Positions 1 to 6,370 of a stretch of DNA of 6,370 nucleotides are shown here, piece by piece. Each line of letters opens with the position of its first letter. Within the stretch, counting starts at the first letter, position 1. The DNA lies in contig JAOUQB010000152.1 in assembly GCA_029879555.1 (NCBI GenBank), positions 1 to 6,370 of the forward strand, given 5' to 3'. The position numbers and the translations under genes are program-made. The stretch is from Nitrospirota bacterium. Its GTDB lineage: Bacteria > Nitrospirota > Nitrospiria > Nitrospirales > UBA8639. Below the pieces are notes generated by a model. That model was not told where the DNA came from. It was given only the letters and a program-made list of their open reading frames with translations, and did no database searches.

Positions 1-191
1 TTCCCTTCCGAAAAATTATCAACACCCCCCGATTTTTTCGTTGCCAGGTAACCTCTATGTGCCATGCTAAACGCCATATGTTGGGTATGGCTGGATATCA
101 GTCGATATTGATGGCTTTCACTGTAACCCTTGTCCTCGCTTCGAGACCAAACCCTGCAGAGAAAGAGAGAATTCAGGATGGGAACAACCAA
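1..191. other. non-coding stretch downstream of tex
   Basis: No gene is supported here. A plus-strand reading frame begins at 57, but it lacks a ribosome binding site and runs antisense through the end of tex, so I do not call it. The stretch contains an A5/T6 inverted repeat (9-15 with 34-40), a run of six C (25-30) and several short hairpins. None has the GC-rich stem plus T-tract expected of an intrinsic terminator for the leftward-transcribed tex gene. Where tex transcription ends is therefore not visible; it may be Rho-dependent or continue beyond the window. Confidence 0.5.
73..91. repeat. short inverted repeat downstream of tex
   Basis: GCCATA at 73-78 is perfectly complementary to TATGGC at 86-91 across a 7-base loop. 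In the direction of tex transcription the stem is followed by GTTTAGC, which is too poor in T for a confident intrinsic terminator. It could help protect the 3' end of the tex transcript or be chance. Confidence 0.3.
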
Positions 192-2345
192 TCAGGTCGC
201 TTCGCTAAGCACAGTCTTCATCGAGAGGGAAATGCGTTTACGAGGGATATCAACTTCCAACACGGTGACTTTGACCTGTTGATTCACCTGGACGACGGTA
301 TTGGGATCGCTGATAAAGCGATTGGCAAGCTGACTGATATGGACGAGGCCATCCTGATGCACGCCAATATCCACGAACGCCCCAAAGGCTGTCACATTGG
401 TCACGACACCGGTCAAGATCATGCCCGGTGTGACCTGCTCAATCGATTGGACCCCTTCATCAAATTGTACGGCTTCAAATTGTTGACGCGGATCACGACC
501 GGGTTTGGCCAATTCAGTCAGAATATCCGTGAGCGTCGGCTTACCGACTTCTTCTGTGATATATCGATTCAGATCGATGGACCGTTGTCGCTCAGGGTCT
601 TTCATCAACTCCTTCACGGTGCAGCCGAGATCTTTGGCCATGGCGTGAACGACGGGATACCGCTCAGGATGGACGGCGCTTGCATCCAACGGATGTTCGC
701 CATTCGTGATGCGTAAAAATCCGGCGGCTTGCTCAAACGCTTTGGCTCCCAGTCGAGGGACTTTTTTTAAGGCCGTTCGGCTGGCAAACGGACCATGTTC
801 CTGTCGATAGGCCACAATGTTGGTGGCAAGCTGTGGCCCCACACCCGAGACAGCGGTGAGCAATTGCGGACTGGCCATATTGAGGTCCACCCCTACCCGA
901 TTCACACAACTGATGACGACATCCTGGAGTCGCTGTTTCAAGATGCTTTGATCCACATCATGTTGGTACTGCCCCACTCCAATGGCCTTCGGATCGATTT
1001 TTACCAGTTCCGCTAACGGATCCATGAGTCGCCGTCCAATCGAGACGGCACCCCGCACCGTGACATCCTGATCAGGAAATTCCTCTCGTGCCACTGGTGA
1101 TGCCGAATACACGGAAGCCCCGCTTTCGTTCACCATGACAATGGCAATAGCTGGGGGCAACGTTAACGCCCGAACAAACGTTTCGGTTTCTCTGCCCGCC
1201 GTCCCGTTGCCAATGGCAATCGCTTCAATGTGGAAACGCTGACATAACTCGGTCACCGTGTCCCCTGCCTTCGCGGCGCCTCCTGGACCTTGATTGGGAT
1301 AGATCACATCTGTATGACGCAAATGACCTTGTTTATCCAGACAGACCACCTTGCATCCTGTGCGAAATCCGGGATCAATGGCCAACACGGCCTTTTGGCC
1401 CAAGGGCGGTGCCATGAGCAATTGTTGGATGTTTTGTGCAAACACATCGATGGCTATCTGATCGGCTTTGGCTTTAGTCTGCAGACGGGTTTCCGTTTCC
1501 ATCGAAAGCGACAACAATCTGGTGAAACAATCTTGAATGGCTCGCGTCACCTGATCCGATGCTGATCCATTTCCTTTTACAAACACGCGAGACAGCAGTG
1601 CCAGAGCTGCCGCTTCGGGCACGACCACCCGAAAGGAGAGGAAGCCTTCTTGCTCACCCCGGCGCATGGCCAGCACACGATGGGAAGGGGCGTTCGCAAC
1701 AGGTTCTTCCCATTCGGCATAATCTCGATACTTGCTCCCCTGCACATCTTTCCCACGCACGCCTGCGGTCTTAAATAGACCTTGTTCCATAAACAGGGTC
1801 CGCATAGATGCGCGGGCCTGCTGATCTTCATTCACCCATTCAGCCATGATATCCCGAGCGCCAGCCAGCGCATCCTCCACTGACTCCACTCCCTGTTCTG
1901 AATTGAGGAATTTCTGTGCTTCAGCGATCACATCCAATTGTGCATTCTGCTCCCAGATGGCTTGGGCCAACGGCTCCAACCCGCGTTCTTTGGCGATCAT
2001 GGCCCTCGTGCGTCGCTTGGGGCGATACGGGAGATACAGGTCTTCAAGCTCCATCATCGTGGCCGCCGCGTCAATCTGCCCTTGTAGCCCGTCAGTGAGT
2101 TTCCCTTGTTCTTCGAGAGACGCCAGAATGGCCGTCCGCCGTTTGTCTAGTTCTCGTAGTTGGGCCACTCGATCTCGGATGGATGTGATCACGACCTCAT
2201 CCAACCCACCCGTCACCTCTTTCCGATAGCGGGCAAGAAACGGCACCGTCGCACCGTCATCCAACAGCTCCACCGTCGCCGTCACCTGGTTAACGGCAAT
2301 ACCCAATTCCGAGGCTAAGGTCTTGTCATGAAATTCTGATTTCAT
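192..2345 (-). CDS. tex: Tex family RNA-binding transcription accessory protein
   Basis: Tex is a conserved cytoplasmic nucleic-acid-binding protein (YhgF/YdcI family) that associates with the transcription machinery; family members influence gene expression, stress tolerance and virulence. The match is full length. It has a helical Tex N-domain with LLDDGATVPFLARYRKE near residues 27-43 and ELEDLYLPYRPKRRTR at 99-114. A YqgF/RNase H-like fold carries IDPGFRTG (323-330) and IGNGTAGRETE (378-388). GVGQYQHDV ends near 464, helix-hairpin-helix segments lie around 495-546, and a C-terminal S1 domain (about 639-710) includes GAFVDIGVHQDGLVHIS. The protein stops just after S1, lacking the longer basic tail of the E. 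coli protein. Numbering uses the ATG at 2343-2345 (717 aa), which fits the usual family N-terminus but lacks a good Shine-Dalgarno. An in-frame TTG at 2391-2393 would add 16 residues and has AAGG ten bases upstream, so the start is undecided. It lies closely downstream of the collar gene, probably in one transcript. Confidence 0.96.
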   Translation of the reverse strand: MKSEFHDKTLASELGIAVNQVTATVELLDDGATVPFLARYRKEVTGGLDEVVITSIRDRVAQLRELDKRRTAILASLEEQGKLTDGLQGQIDAAATMMELEDLYLPYRPKRRTRAMIAKERGLEPLAQAIWEQNAQLDVIAEAQKFLNSEQGVESVEDALAGARDIMAEWVNEDQQARASMRTLFMEQGLFKTAGVRGKDVQGSKYRDYAEWEEPVANAPSHRVLAMRRGEQEGFLSFRVVVPEAAALALLSRVFVKGNGSASDQVTRAIQDCFTRLLSLSMETETRLQTKAKADQIAIDVFAQNIQQLLMAPPLGQKAVLAIDPGFRTGCKVVCLDKQGHLRHTDVIYPNQGPGGAAKAGDTVTELCQRFHIEAIAIGNGTAGRETETFVRALTLPPAIAIVMVNESGASVYSASPVAREEFPDQDVTVRGAVSIGRRLMDPLAELVKIDPKAIGVGQYQHDVDQSILKQRLQDVVISCVNRVGVDLNMASPQLLTAVSGVGPQLATNIVAYRQEHGPFASRTALKKVPRLGAKAFEQAAGFLRITNGEHPLDASAVHPERYPVVHAMAKDLGCTVKELMKDPERQRSIDLNRYITEEVGKPTLTDILTELAKPGRDPRQQFEAVQFDEGVQSIEQVTPGMILTGVVTNVTAFGAFVDIGVHQDGLVHISQLANRFISDPNTVVQVNQQVKVTVLEVDIPRKRISLSMKTVLSEAT

Positions 2346-2408
2346 TGGCGCAAATTCATGTCCAGAAATGGCAAGTTGTTTTGCTATATCCAACCATTGC
2401 TTACCTTA

Positions 2409-2426
2409 CCTTCAATTCCTTGAAGG
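2409..2426 (-). promoter_or_regulatory. hairpin over collar stop codon, before tex
   Basis: On the minus strand CCTTCAA, loop GGAA, TTGAAGG forms a perfect 7-bp stem with a GNRA-type tetraloop. Its 3' arm contains the TGA stop of the collar gene (2412-2414) and a GAAGG that resembles a Shine-Dalgarno; a second AAGG (2404-2407) follows directly outside the stem. No T-run follows, so it is not an intrinsic terminator. A ribosome finishing the collar gene would melt it, which suggests translational coupling to tex. The structure is seen in the sequence; the role is inferred. Confidence 0.4.
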
Positions 2427-3014
2427 AAAAACTCCTTGCAACGCAATACAAAACCGTATACCCAAAAATGGTTGCATAGTATTATGCGGACGACTACTCC
2501 CAGTTGTACCAATAGCTGTGGCATGCATCGGGGTCAGAGCGTTGGCTGCGGACGGAACATACATCCGACTCTTTCGACTTTGATTGGCTAATAGATTGCC
2601 CGTCGGAGAGGATTGATTGGCCCCTTCCTTCGAGGCATTCAGTACATGTTGATGCTGAGGCATTTCAGGAATGTTCAAGGCATGATTTTCTTCACCACCT
2701 TTACTCCCTTGTCTCCTATCCGTTAATCCCGATCCCTGCCCAACATGCAGAGGCACTCTTCCACGCATATCCGGCAATCCCAGAGTCGTTCGCCCGTCTC
2801 CTCCATAGGTGGTACCGAGAAGGGAAAAGAGCGCTTGATTTTGATTGATGGGGAGTAATTGGCCATCCGCATTCGCCCATCCTCGTGGACAAAAATTGGC
2901 ACCCGTCATCATAATTTCTCCGATAAAGGGTTCTGCCGCTGCTAGGGCTATCGATGGGGCTCCCAAAAGAATGGCCACCACCATTCCTCGTACCATTGAC
3001 TTGAGGTTTTTCAT
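2412..3014 (-). CDS. exported phage tail collar domain (MdpB-like) protein
   Basis: This 200-residue protein is a complete member of the microcystin-dependent protein / phage short-tail-collar family (COG4675, Collar domain). The collar domain spans roughly residues 31-86, with FIGEIMM, PRGWANADGQLLPI, NQALFSLLGTTYGGDGRTT and LPDMRGRVPLH. The later conserved blocks are GGEENHALNIPEMPQHQH (106-123), a Gly/Ser/Asn-rich variable part, and the family ending HNTMQPFLGIRF through ALQGVFPSRN. Unusually, it starts with a classical signal peptide: K2, K5 and R9, then a hydrophobic stretch at about 10-24 and an AxA site with likely cleavage near A25-A27. It should therefore be periplasmic or secreted. 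Its only two cysteines are C42 and C189. ATG at 3012-3014 is fixed by AGGAGG eight bases upstream. The role of bacterial members is unknown; no phage structural genes flank it, so a host-encoded protein is more likely than a prophage remnant. Confidence 0.9.
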   Translation of the reverse strand: MKNLKSMVRGMVVAILLGAPSIALAAAEPFIGEIMMTGANFCPRGWANADGQLLPINQNQALFSLLGTTYGGDGRTTLGLPDMRGRVPLHVGQGSGLTDRRQGSKGGEENHALNIPEMPQHQHVLNASKEGANQSSPTGNLLANQSRKSRMYVPSAANALTPMHATAIGTTGSSRPHNTMQPFLGIRFCIALQGVFPSRN

Positions 3015-3022
3015 GATAGATT

Positions 3023-3028
3023 CCTCCT
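3023..3028 (-). promoter_or_regulatory. strong ribosome binding site of collar gene
   Basis: The minus strand reads AGAGGAGGAATCTATC immediately before ATG. AGGAGG lies at ideal spacing (8 bases), fixing the start at 3014 and implying efficient translation, in contrast to the weak initiation region of tex. Confidence 0.85.
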
Positions 3029-3059
3029 CTTTAGGTTGAGAAAATCCGACTTCATTGAA

Positions 3060-3083
3060 CAGGATTTCCGCGAGACCATCCTG
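3060..3083. repeat. inverted repeat in helicase-collar gap
   Basis: CAGGAT at 3060-3065 is perfectly complementary to ATCCTG at 3078-3083 across a 12-base loop. It lies between the helicase stop and the collar start. There is no T-tract on either side, so an intrinsic terminator for the helicase is not supported. It overlaps the expected start of a transcript from the candidate promoter just upstream and could shape a leader, or be chance. Confidence 0.25.
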
Positions 3084-3112
3084 CTTGTATCAGGCCCGCT
3101 CCTACCAAACAA
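3084..3112 (-). promoter_or_regulatory. candidate sigma-70-type promoter for collar-tex
   Basis: On the minus strand TTGTTT (3107-3112) is followed after exactly 17 bases by TACAAG (3084-3089). The -10 is preceded by TGA, giving an extended TGn element. The hexamers match the consensus at three and four positions, so the call is weak. The place is sensible: just after the helicase stop and roughly 70 bases ahead of the collar start codon. Confidence 0.3.
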
Positions 3113-3115
3113 TTT

Positions 3116-6100
3116 CTATTCAAGTAAAAAATCAAAATCTTGTTGCGTGAGAGAAGTTCCTCCTCCTCCATGGGCCGCTCCTTCTAACACGGCATGATAG
3201 AGTTCCATTTTTTGTTGCTTGAGCGCCATCATCTTTTCTTCAATCGTATGCCGCATGAGCAACCGCATGATCGAGACTTTCTGCTTTTGGCCGATGCGAT
3301 GCGCACGATCCGACGCCTGATTTTCGACCGCAGGATTCCACCACGGGTCCAAGTGAAAGACATATGAGGCTTTCGTCAGATTGAGTCCCTGCCCACCGGC
3401 TTTGAGGCTGAGTAAAAAAACAATTGGCTCTTTCGAGTCTTGAAATTCCTGGACAATTTTTTTTCGTGTGGCGGTGGGGGTCGACCCATCAAGTCGCACA
3501 TAGGGAATATGATGCGCACGAAATTCTTGCTCGACCAGATCCAGGTATGAGGTAAATTGCGAAAAAACCAATGCACTATGTCCCTCGTCCATGAGCTCCT
3601 GAAGCCGCTCCACGACACACCCCAACTTGGGAGACGTGTCTGTACTGTCTTTCTGCAGGAGTTGGGGCGACAGGCAGATTTGCCGTAGCTTTAAGATGGC
3701 CGTCAACGCAATGATCCGGGCTTGTGACGCCGTTTTGGTGCGATAGGCCGACGCAATAGAAGACCGAATGGTGGCCACAGTCTGTTGGTACAGAGCTTTC
3801 TGACGATCCGTGAGTTCTAAATAGATATCGGTTTCCGTTTTGGGAGGAAGCTCTTTCAGGATTTGTGCCTTCGTGCGACGAAGGACAAATGGCCTGGTTC
3901 GTTGCATAATGGTATTGAGCAAGTCCGGGCCCGGCGTTTTCAGCTTCCCTTTGATACTGTCGTACTCCCCGAGCAATCCTGGCACACACAGATCCATGAG
4001 GGAATAGTATTCCCCCACATGGTTCTCCAATGGCGTCCCGGTCATGACGCATTTGAAATGCCCTTTGAGTCGTCGAGCCGCACCCGTCGTGCCCGCCACA
4101 ATATTTTTAACCGCCTGCGCTTCATCAAACAAAATCACATGGAACATCATGTGTTCAAGGACGTCTATATCCCGGCGCACTAATCCATAGGTGGTCAGCA
4201 CGACATCCGCATGCGCAAAGTCGTTCTGACGTTCTTTTCCAATATAGGTGTGTACCGTTAAGTTTGGATAGAAACGTGCAATTTCTTGTTCCCAATTAAA
4301 CAGGAGACTTGGCGGCAGCACGACTAAATGGGGACCATCATTCCGCCCAGGGGATTGAATGATTCCTTCATGGATGCCCGCAAGCAAACTGATGGCTTGA
4401 ATGGTTTTGCCCAAACCCATATCGTCCGCCAGGCAGGCTCCCAACCGATGCTGATACAAAAACCCCAGCCAACGATAGCCTTCTTGCTGATACGGGCGCA
4501 GCGTGGCTTTGAGCGCTTTGGGCAAGGGCCGGGGTTCAATCCGCTCGAAATTGAGGAGGCGTTCCACTAACGCTTCATCATCAGGCGGGAGCATGACCCT
4601 GACCCCCCGCTTACGTAGCGCCACCCAATCCAAAATCTGCAATTTCGGCACTTGCACGACGACGGGTTTTTTCTCGTCCGTATTTTTGCTTGACTTCGAG
4701 GCAGATAAGGCCGTGAAGGCACGTAGAATTTCCTGGGTGTTCTGATCTACAATGCGCACCTGGCCATCGACTTCCATGATGCCACCGCGTTCCAAAATCG
4801 TCTGAATTTCTTGCGCCTCAAGACGCACGCCATCACACATGATTTCCGGGCGAAGCTCAAACCAATCAATGGTCGGCGGCCGCCGGGCATCGACGGAACA
4901 ATCCCATTGCCCTGTCGCTACGGGCTTGTCTTGAAAAAAGAGTTCGATGCCCGCCTCTGCCGTTTTAGCGTAACATTCCGGCAACCCGGCAAATAGCGCA
5001 GCCTGCGAAAGAGGCATCGCCTCGTGCCCACTCATGTGTTCAAATATTTGCGGCCCCCAAATTTCATACGGGATAGCATACAATTGCGCTTCCTTCGCCC
5101 AATCGTTGGGGACCACACACCAGTGGCCCTCATGCACGAGTAACCGTACCGTCTTTTCTAACAGTGGCGCCGAAAAAAATTGGAGAATTTCTTCCGCTTC
5201 CGCTTTAATGCGAAACGGGCGAAACTCTTCCTGACGCAAACAGGCTTTGATGAGCTTTTTCCCTTCCGCCGCCGTTTTCGCACGACAAAGTTGGAAGAAC
5301 GTGTCGTACAGTGCCGACCGTCGTTTTTTCGTTCGTAGGCCAGCTGCCACCGAAGTCCCCTTCTCCAGAAATGGAAAGAGACTAAAAACCTGCTCACTTG
5401 TCCCGCTAAAGCTGGTTCCTTGCCAACATTCCGCAACCAGGGACGCGGTATTGGGTTCGAGGAGGGGACCCTCCACGACCCAGGCTTCTGGCATCACGGT
5501 CAGGCGATATCGTTTGAGCGGGAAATTTTCTGCGAGGTCAGCTTGGGCAAGAGCCACATCCTGTCCCTCAATCTTGAATTGGACGGTCCTACATATACGA
5601 GACACATCTTGCGTCGGAAGATCAATTTGTAAACTGGCAAACTCGTTAAGTGGGATTGCGATGATTGGCCGCGTATCCTTCCAGGGTTCATGTTCAGGGT
5701 CTCGAAAGGAGGGCGCTCCTCGTTTTCCCATCCCTGATTTCAGAAATTTTTGCGAAGAGATTTCCTCTCGTCCATAGTAATGTTCTACCACCAGATCATA
5801 AAGAGCCCATCCCTGAGCATCATCTAATGGCGCCAGTTTGTACGAATCGAGATCGACCACCATCCCCATAAATACCTGTGCATGCTCTTGAGCTACACCA
5901 AAACGAAAACTCCGTGCGGCGACCGTCACTTCCTCTCCGTGAACATCCAATTCTGTTTTTATGGTGTAGGTCATTGATGGCGCCCACTCCACCAAGGTTC
6001 GCCCCTGCGAAGATTCGAAATAAATGGGAAAGGCCTGTCCATGATGTTTCAGGAAATCTCGAAGGGCATCTTGGACCGACCAGGCTGGATCCTGAGTCGC

Positions 6101-6370
6101 CCGCAAGAGGATGGCTAATTCCGTCGGCATCCCTAAAAATGTCTGGCAGACATTCCCATGATTGGTGATGGCAATACCGCCTTGCCCCTGACGATCGATC
6201 AAGGTCACTTCAAACCGTGGAAGCGCGAGGGCAGATTCCGGCACCGATTGAGAGGCTGAAGCCCCTTGCAACAATTGTTGGGAAAGCTCTTCCTGGCTGG
6301 TCTTTCGGGTGATGGCCACCCGAAACGCATCCGGCACTAAGAGATTGACCGTCGTCAACAACGCACAAAT
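3116..6370 (-). CDS. SNF2/SWI2-family DEAD/DEAH-type helicase, 5' end outside window
   Basis: An ATP-dependent double-stranded DNA translocase of the bacterial SNF2 group. Numbering is from the TTG at 6361 (1081 residues to the TAG stop). The ATPase core fills the C-terminal half: LRPYQQEGYRWL (621-632), Walker A DDMGLGKT (646-653), VVLPPSLLFNW (680-690), TTYG (723-726), Walker B box DEAQ (746-749), MTGTPLEN (773-780), motif IV ALVFSQFTSYLD (930-941), motif V LKAGGQGLNLT (986-996) and motif VI QASDRAHRIGQ (1015-1025, arginine finger region). All motifs are intact, and DEAQ is usual in bacterial members. Residues about 480-550 match the SNF2-associated region preceding the core (IDWFELRPEIMCDGV). 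The first ~480 residues are not recognised, and no SWIM-type zinc-binding CxC pattern is present. The frame is open to the window edge and the TTG has no Shine-Dalgarno in the nine bases visible, so the true start is probably upstream. The cellular role is unknown; such proteins occur in repair, transcription recycling and defence loci. Confidence 0.93.
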   Translation of the reverse strand: MCALLTTVNLLVPDAFRVAITRKTSQEELSQQLLQGASASQSVPESALALPRFEVTLIDRQGQGGIAITNHGNVCQTFLGMPTELAILLRATQDPAWSVQDALRDFLKHHGQAFPIYFESSQGRTLVEWAPSMTYTIKTELDVHGEEVTVAARSFRFGVAQEHAQVFMGMVVDLDSYKLAPLDDAQGWALYDLVVEHYYGREEISSQKFLKSGMGKRGAPSFRDPEHEPWKDTRPIIAIPLNEFASLQIDLPTQDVSRICRTVQFKIEGQDVALAQADLAENFPLKRYRLTVMPEAWVVEGPLLEPNTASLVAECWQGTSFSGTSEQVFSLFPFLEKGTSVAAGLRTKKRRSALYDTFFQLCRAKTAAEGKKLIKACLRQEEFRPFRIKAEAEEILQFFSAPLLEKTVRLLVHEGHWCVVPNDWAKEAQLYAIPYEIWGPQIFEHMSGHEAMPLSQAALFAGLPECYAKTAEAGIELFFQDKPVATGQWDCSVDARRPPTIDWFELRPEIMCDGVRLEAQEIQTILERGGIMEVDGQVRIVDQNTQEILRAFTALSASKSSKNTDEKKPVVVQVPKLQILDWVALRKRGVRVMLPPDDEALVERLLNFERIEPRPLPKALKATLRPYQQEGYRWLGFLYQHRLGACLADDMGLGKTIQAISLLAGIHEGIIQSPGRNDGPHLVVLPPSLLFNWEQEIARFYPNLTVHTYIGKERQNDFAHADVVLTTYGLVRRDIDVLEHMMFHVILFDEAQAVKNIVAGTTGAARRLKGHFKCVMTGTPLENHVGEYYSLMDLCVPGLLGEYDSIKGKLKTPGPDLLNTIMQRTRPFVLRRTKAQILKELPPKTETDIYLELTDRQKALYQQTVATIRSSIASAYRTKTASQARIIALTAILKLRQICLSPQLLQKDSTDTSPKLGCVVERLQELMDEGHSALVFSQFTSYLDLVEQEFRAHHIPYVRLDGSTPTATRKKIVQEFQDSKEPIVFLLSLKAGGQGLNLTKASYVFHLDPWWNPAVENQASDRAHRIGQKQKVSIMRLLMRHTIEEKMMALKQQKMELYHAVLEGAAHGGGGTSLTQQDFDFLLE

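Noticed and set aside
9..40. CGAAAAA / TTTTTCG inverted repeat considered as a bidirectional terminator
   Set aside because: The stem is almost all A-T with an 18-base loop, and the only GC-rich element is the C run in the loop. It does not have terminator geometry.
57..716. 219-codon plus-strand reading frame starting in the left intergenic stretch
   Set aside because: It has no ribosome binding site, and from 192 on it is antisense to the strongly conserved S1 and C-terminal part of tex. The translation resembles no family I know.
1846..2229. 127-codon plus-strand reading frame
   Set aside because: It is a Ser/Arg-rich composition typical of a shadow and lies entirely antisense to the conserved N-domain of tex.
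2412..3014. Prophage remnant suggested by the tail collar domain
   Set aside because: There are no other phage structural, integrase or lysis genes nearby, the gene is complete and carries a signal peptide. Stand-alone bacterial MdpB-like genes are common.
3478..3487. Perfect 10-bp palindrome GGGTCGACCC
   Set aside because: It lies inside the helicase coding sequence, encoding the conserved LDGSTP region, with no repeat partners. It is likely chance.
3576..4052. 158-codon minus-strand frame overlapping the helicase
   Set aside because: It is an out-of-frame shadow of the helicase core, where motifs III-IV are intact in the main frame.
5247..5777. 176-codon plus-strand reading frame
   Set aside because: It is fully antisense to the helicase gene, whose frame is continuous here, and shows no start signal or recognisable domain.
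192..6370. A defence island or other novel multi-gene system
   Set aside because: An SNF2 helicase alone is not diagnostic. No methyltransferase, nuclease, toxin-antitoxin or CRISPR component is in the window, and tex is a housekeeping gene.

Overview
The window holds three bacterial genes, all on the minus strand, filling almost the whole 6.4 kb. In transcription order they are a large SNF2/SWI2-family helicase (3116-6370, 5' end beyond the right edge), a small exported protein with a phage-tail-collar domain of the microcystin-dependent (MdpB-like) type (2412-3014), and the RNA-binding transcription accessory protein Tex (192-2345 or 192-2393). The large plus-strand reading frames are antisense shadows of these genes and are not annotated.

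The organism looks like a mid-GC, probably Gram-negative bacterium, judging from the classical signal peptide, the AGGAGG ribosome binding site and the protein styles. The combination recalls Nitrospirota-like or deltaproteobacterial genomes, but that is an impression and not a demonstration. No rRNA, tRNA, CRISPR array, insertion sequence, integrase or attachment site is visible, so nothing marks the region as a mobile island.

Layout: positions 1-191 carry no supported gene, only weak inverted repeats downstream of tex. The collar gene and tex are separated by a very short gap, and a perfect 7-bp hairpin with a GGAA loop spans the collar stop codon, suggesting co-transcription and possible translational coupling. 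About 100 bases separate the helicase stop from the collar start. That gap holds a strong Shine-Dalgarno sequence and a weak sigma-70-like promoter, so collar and tex may form their own two-gene unit, with or without read-through from the helicase.

Functionally, the helicase (DNA translocase) and Tex (RNA polymerase/RNA-associated factor) both belong to nucleic-acid and transcription housekeeping, while the collar protein appears to be exported. No shared pathway can be shown from sequence, and I see no clear evidence of a new multi-gene system. The points most worth a second look are the signal peptide on the collar protein, the stop-codon hairpin ahead of tex, the helicase's family-specific N-terminal half, and in-frame slippery homopolymers in the helicase and tex.
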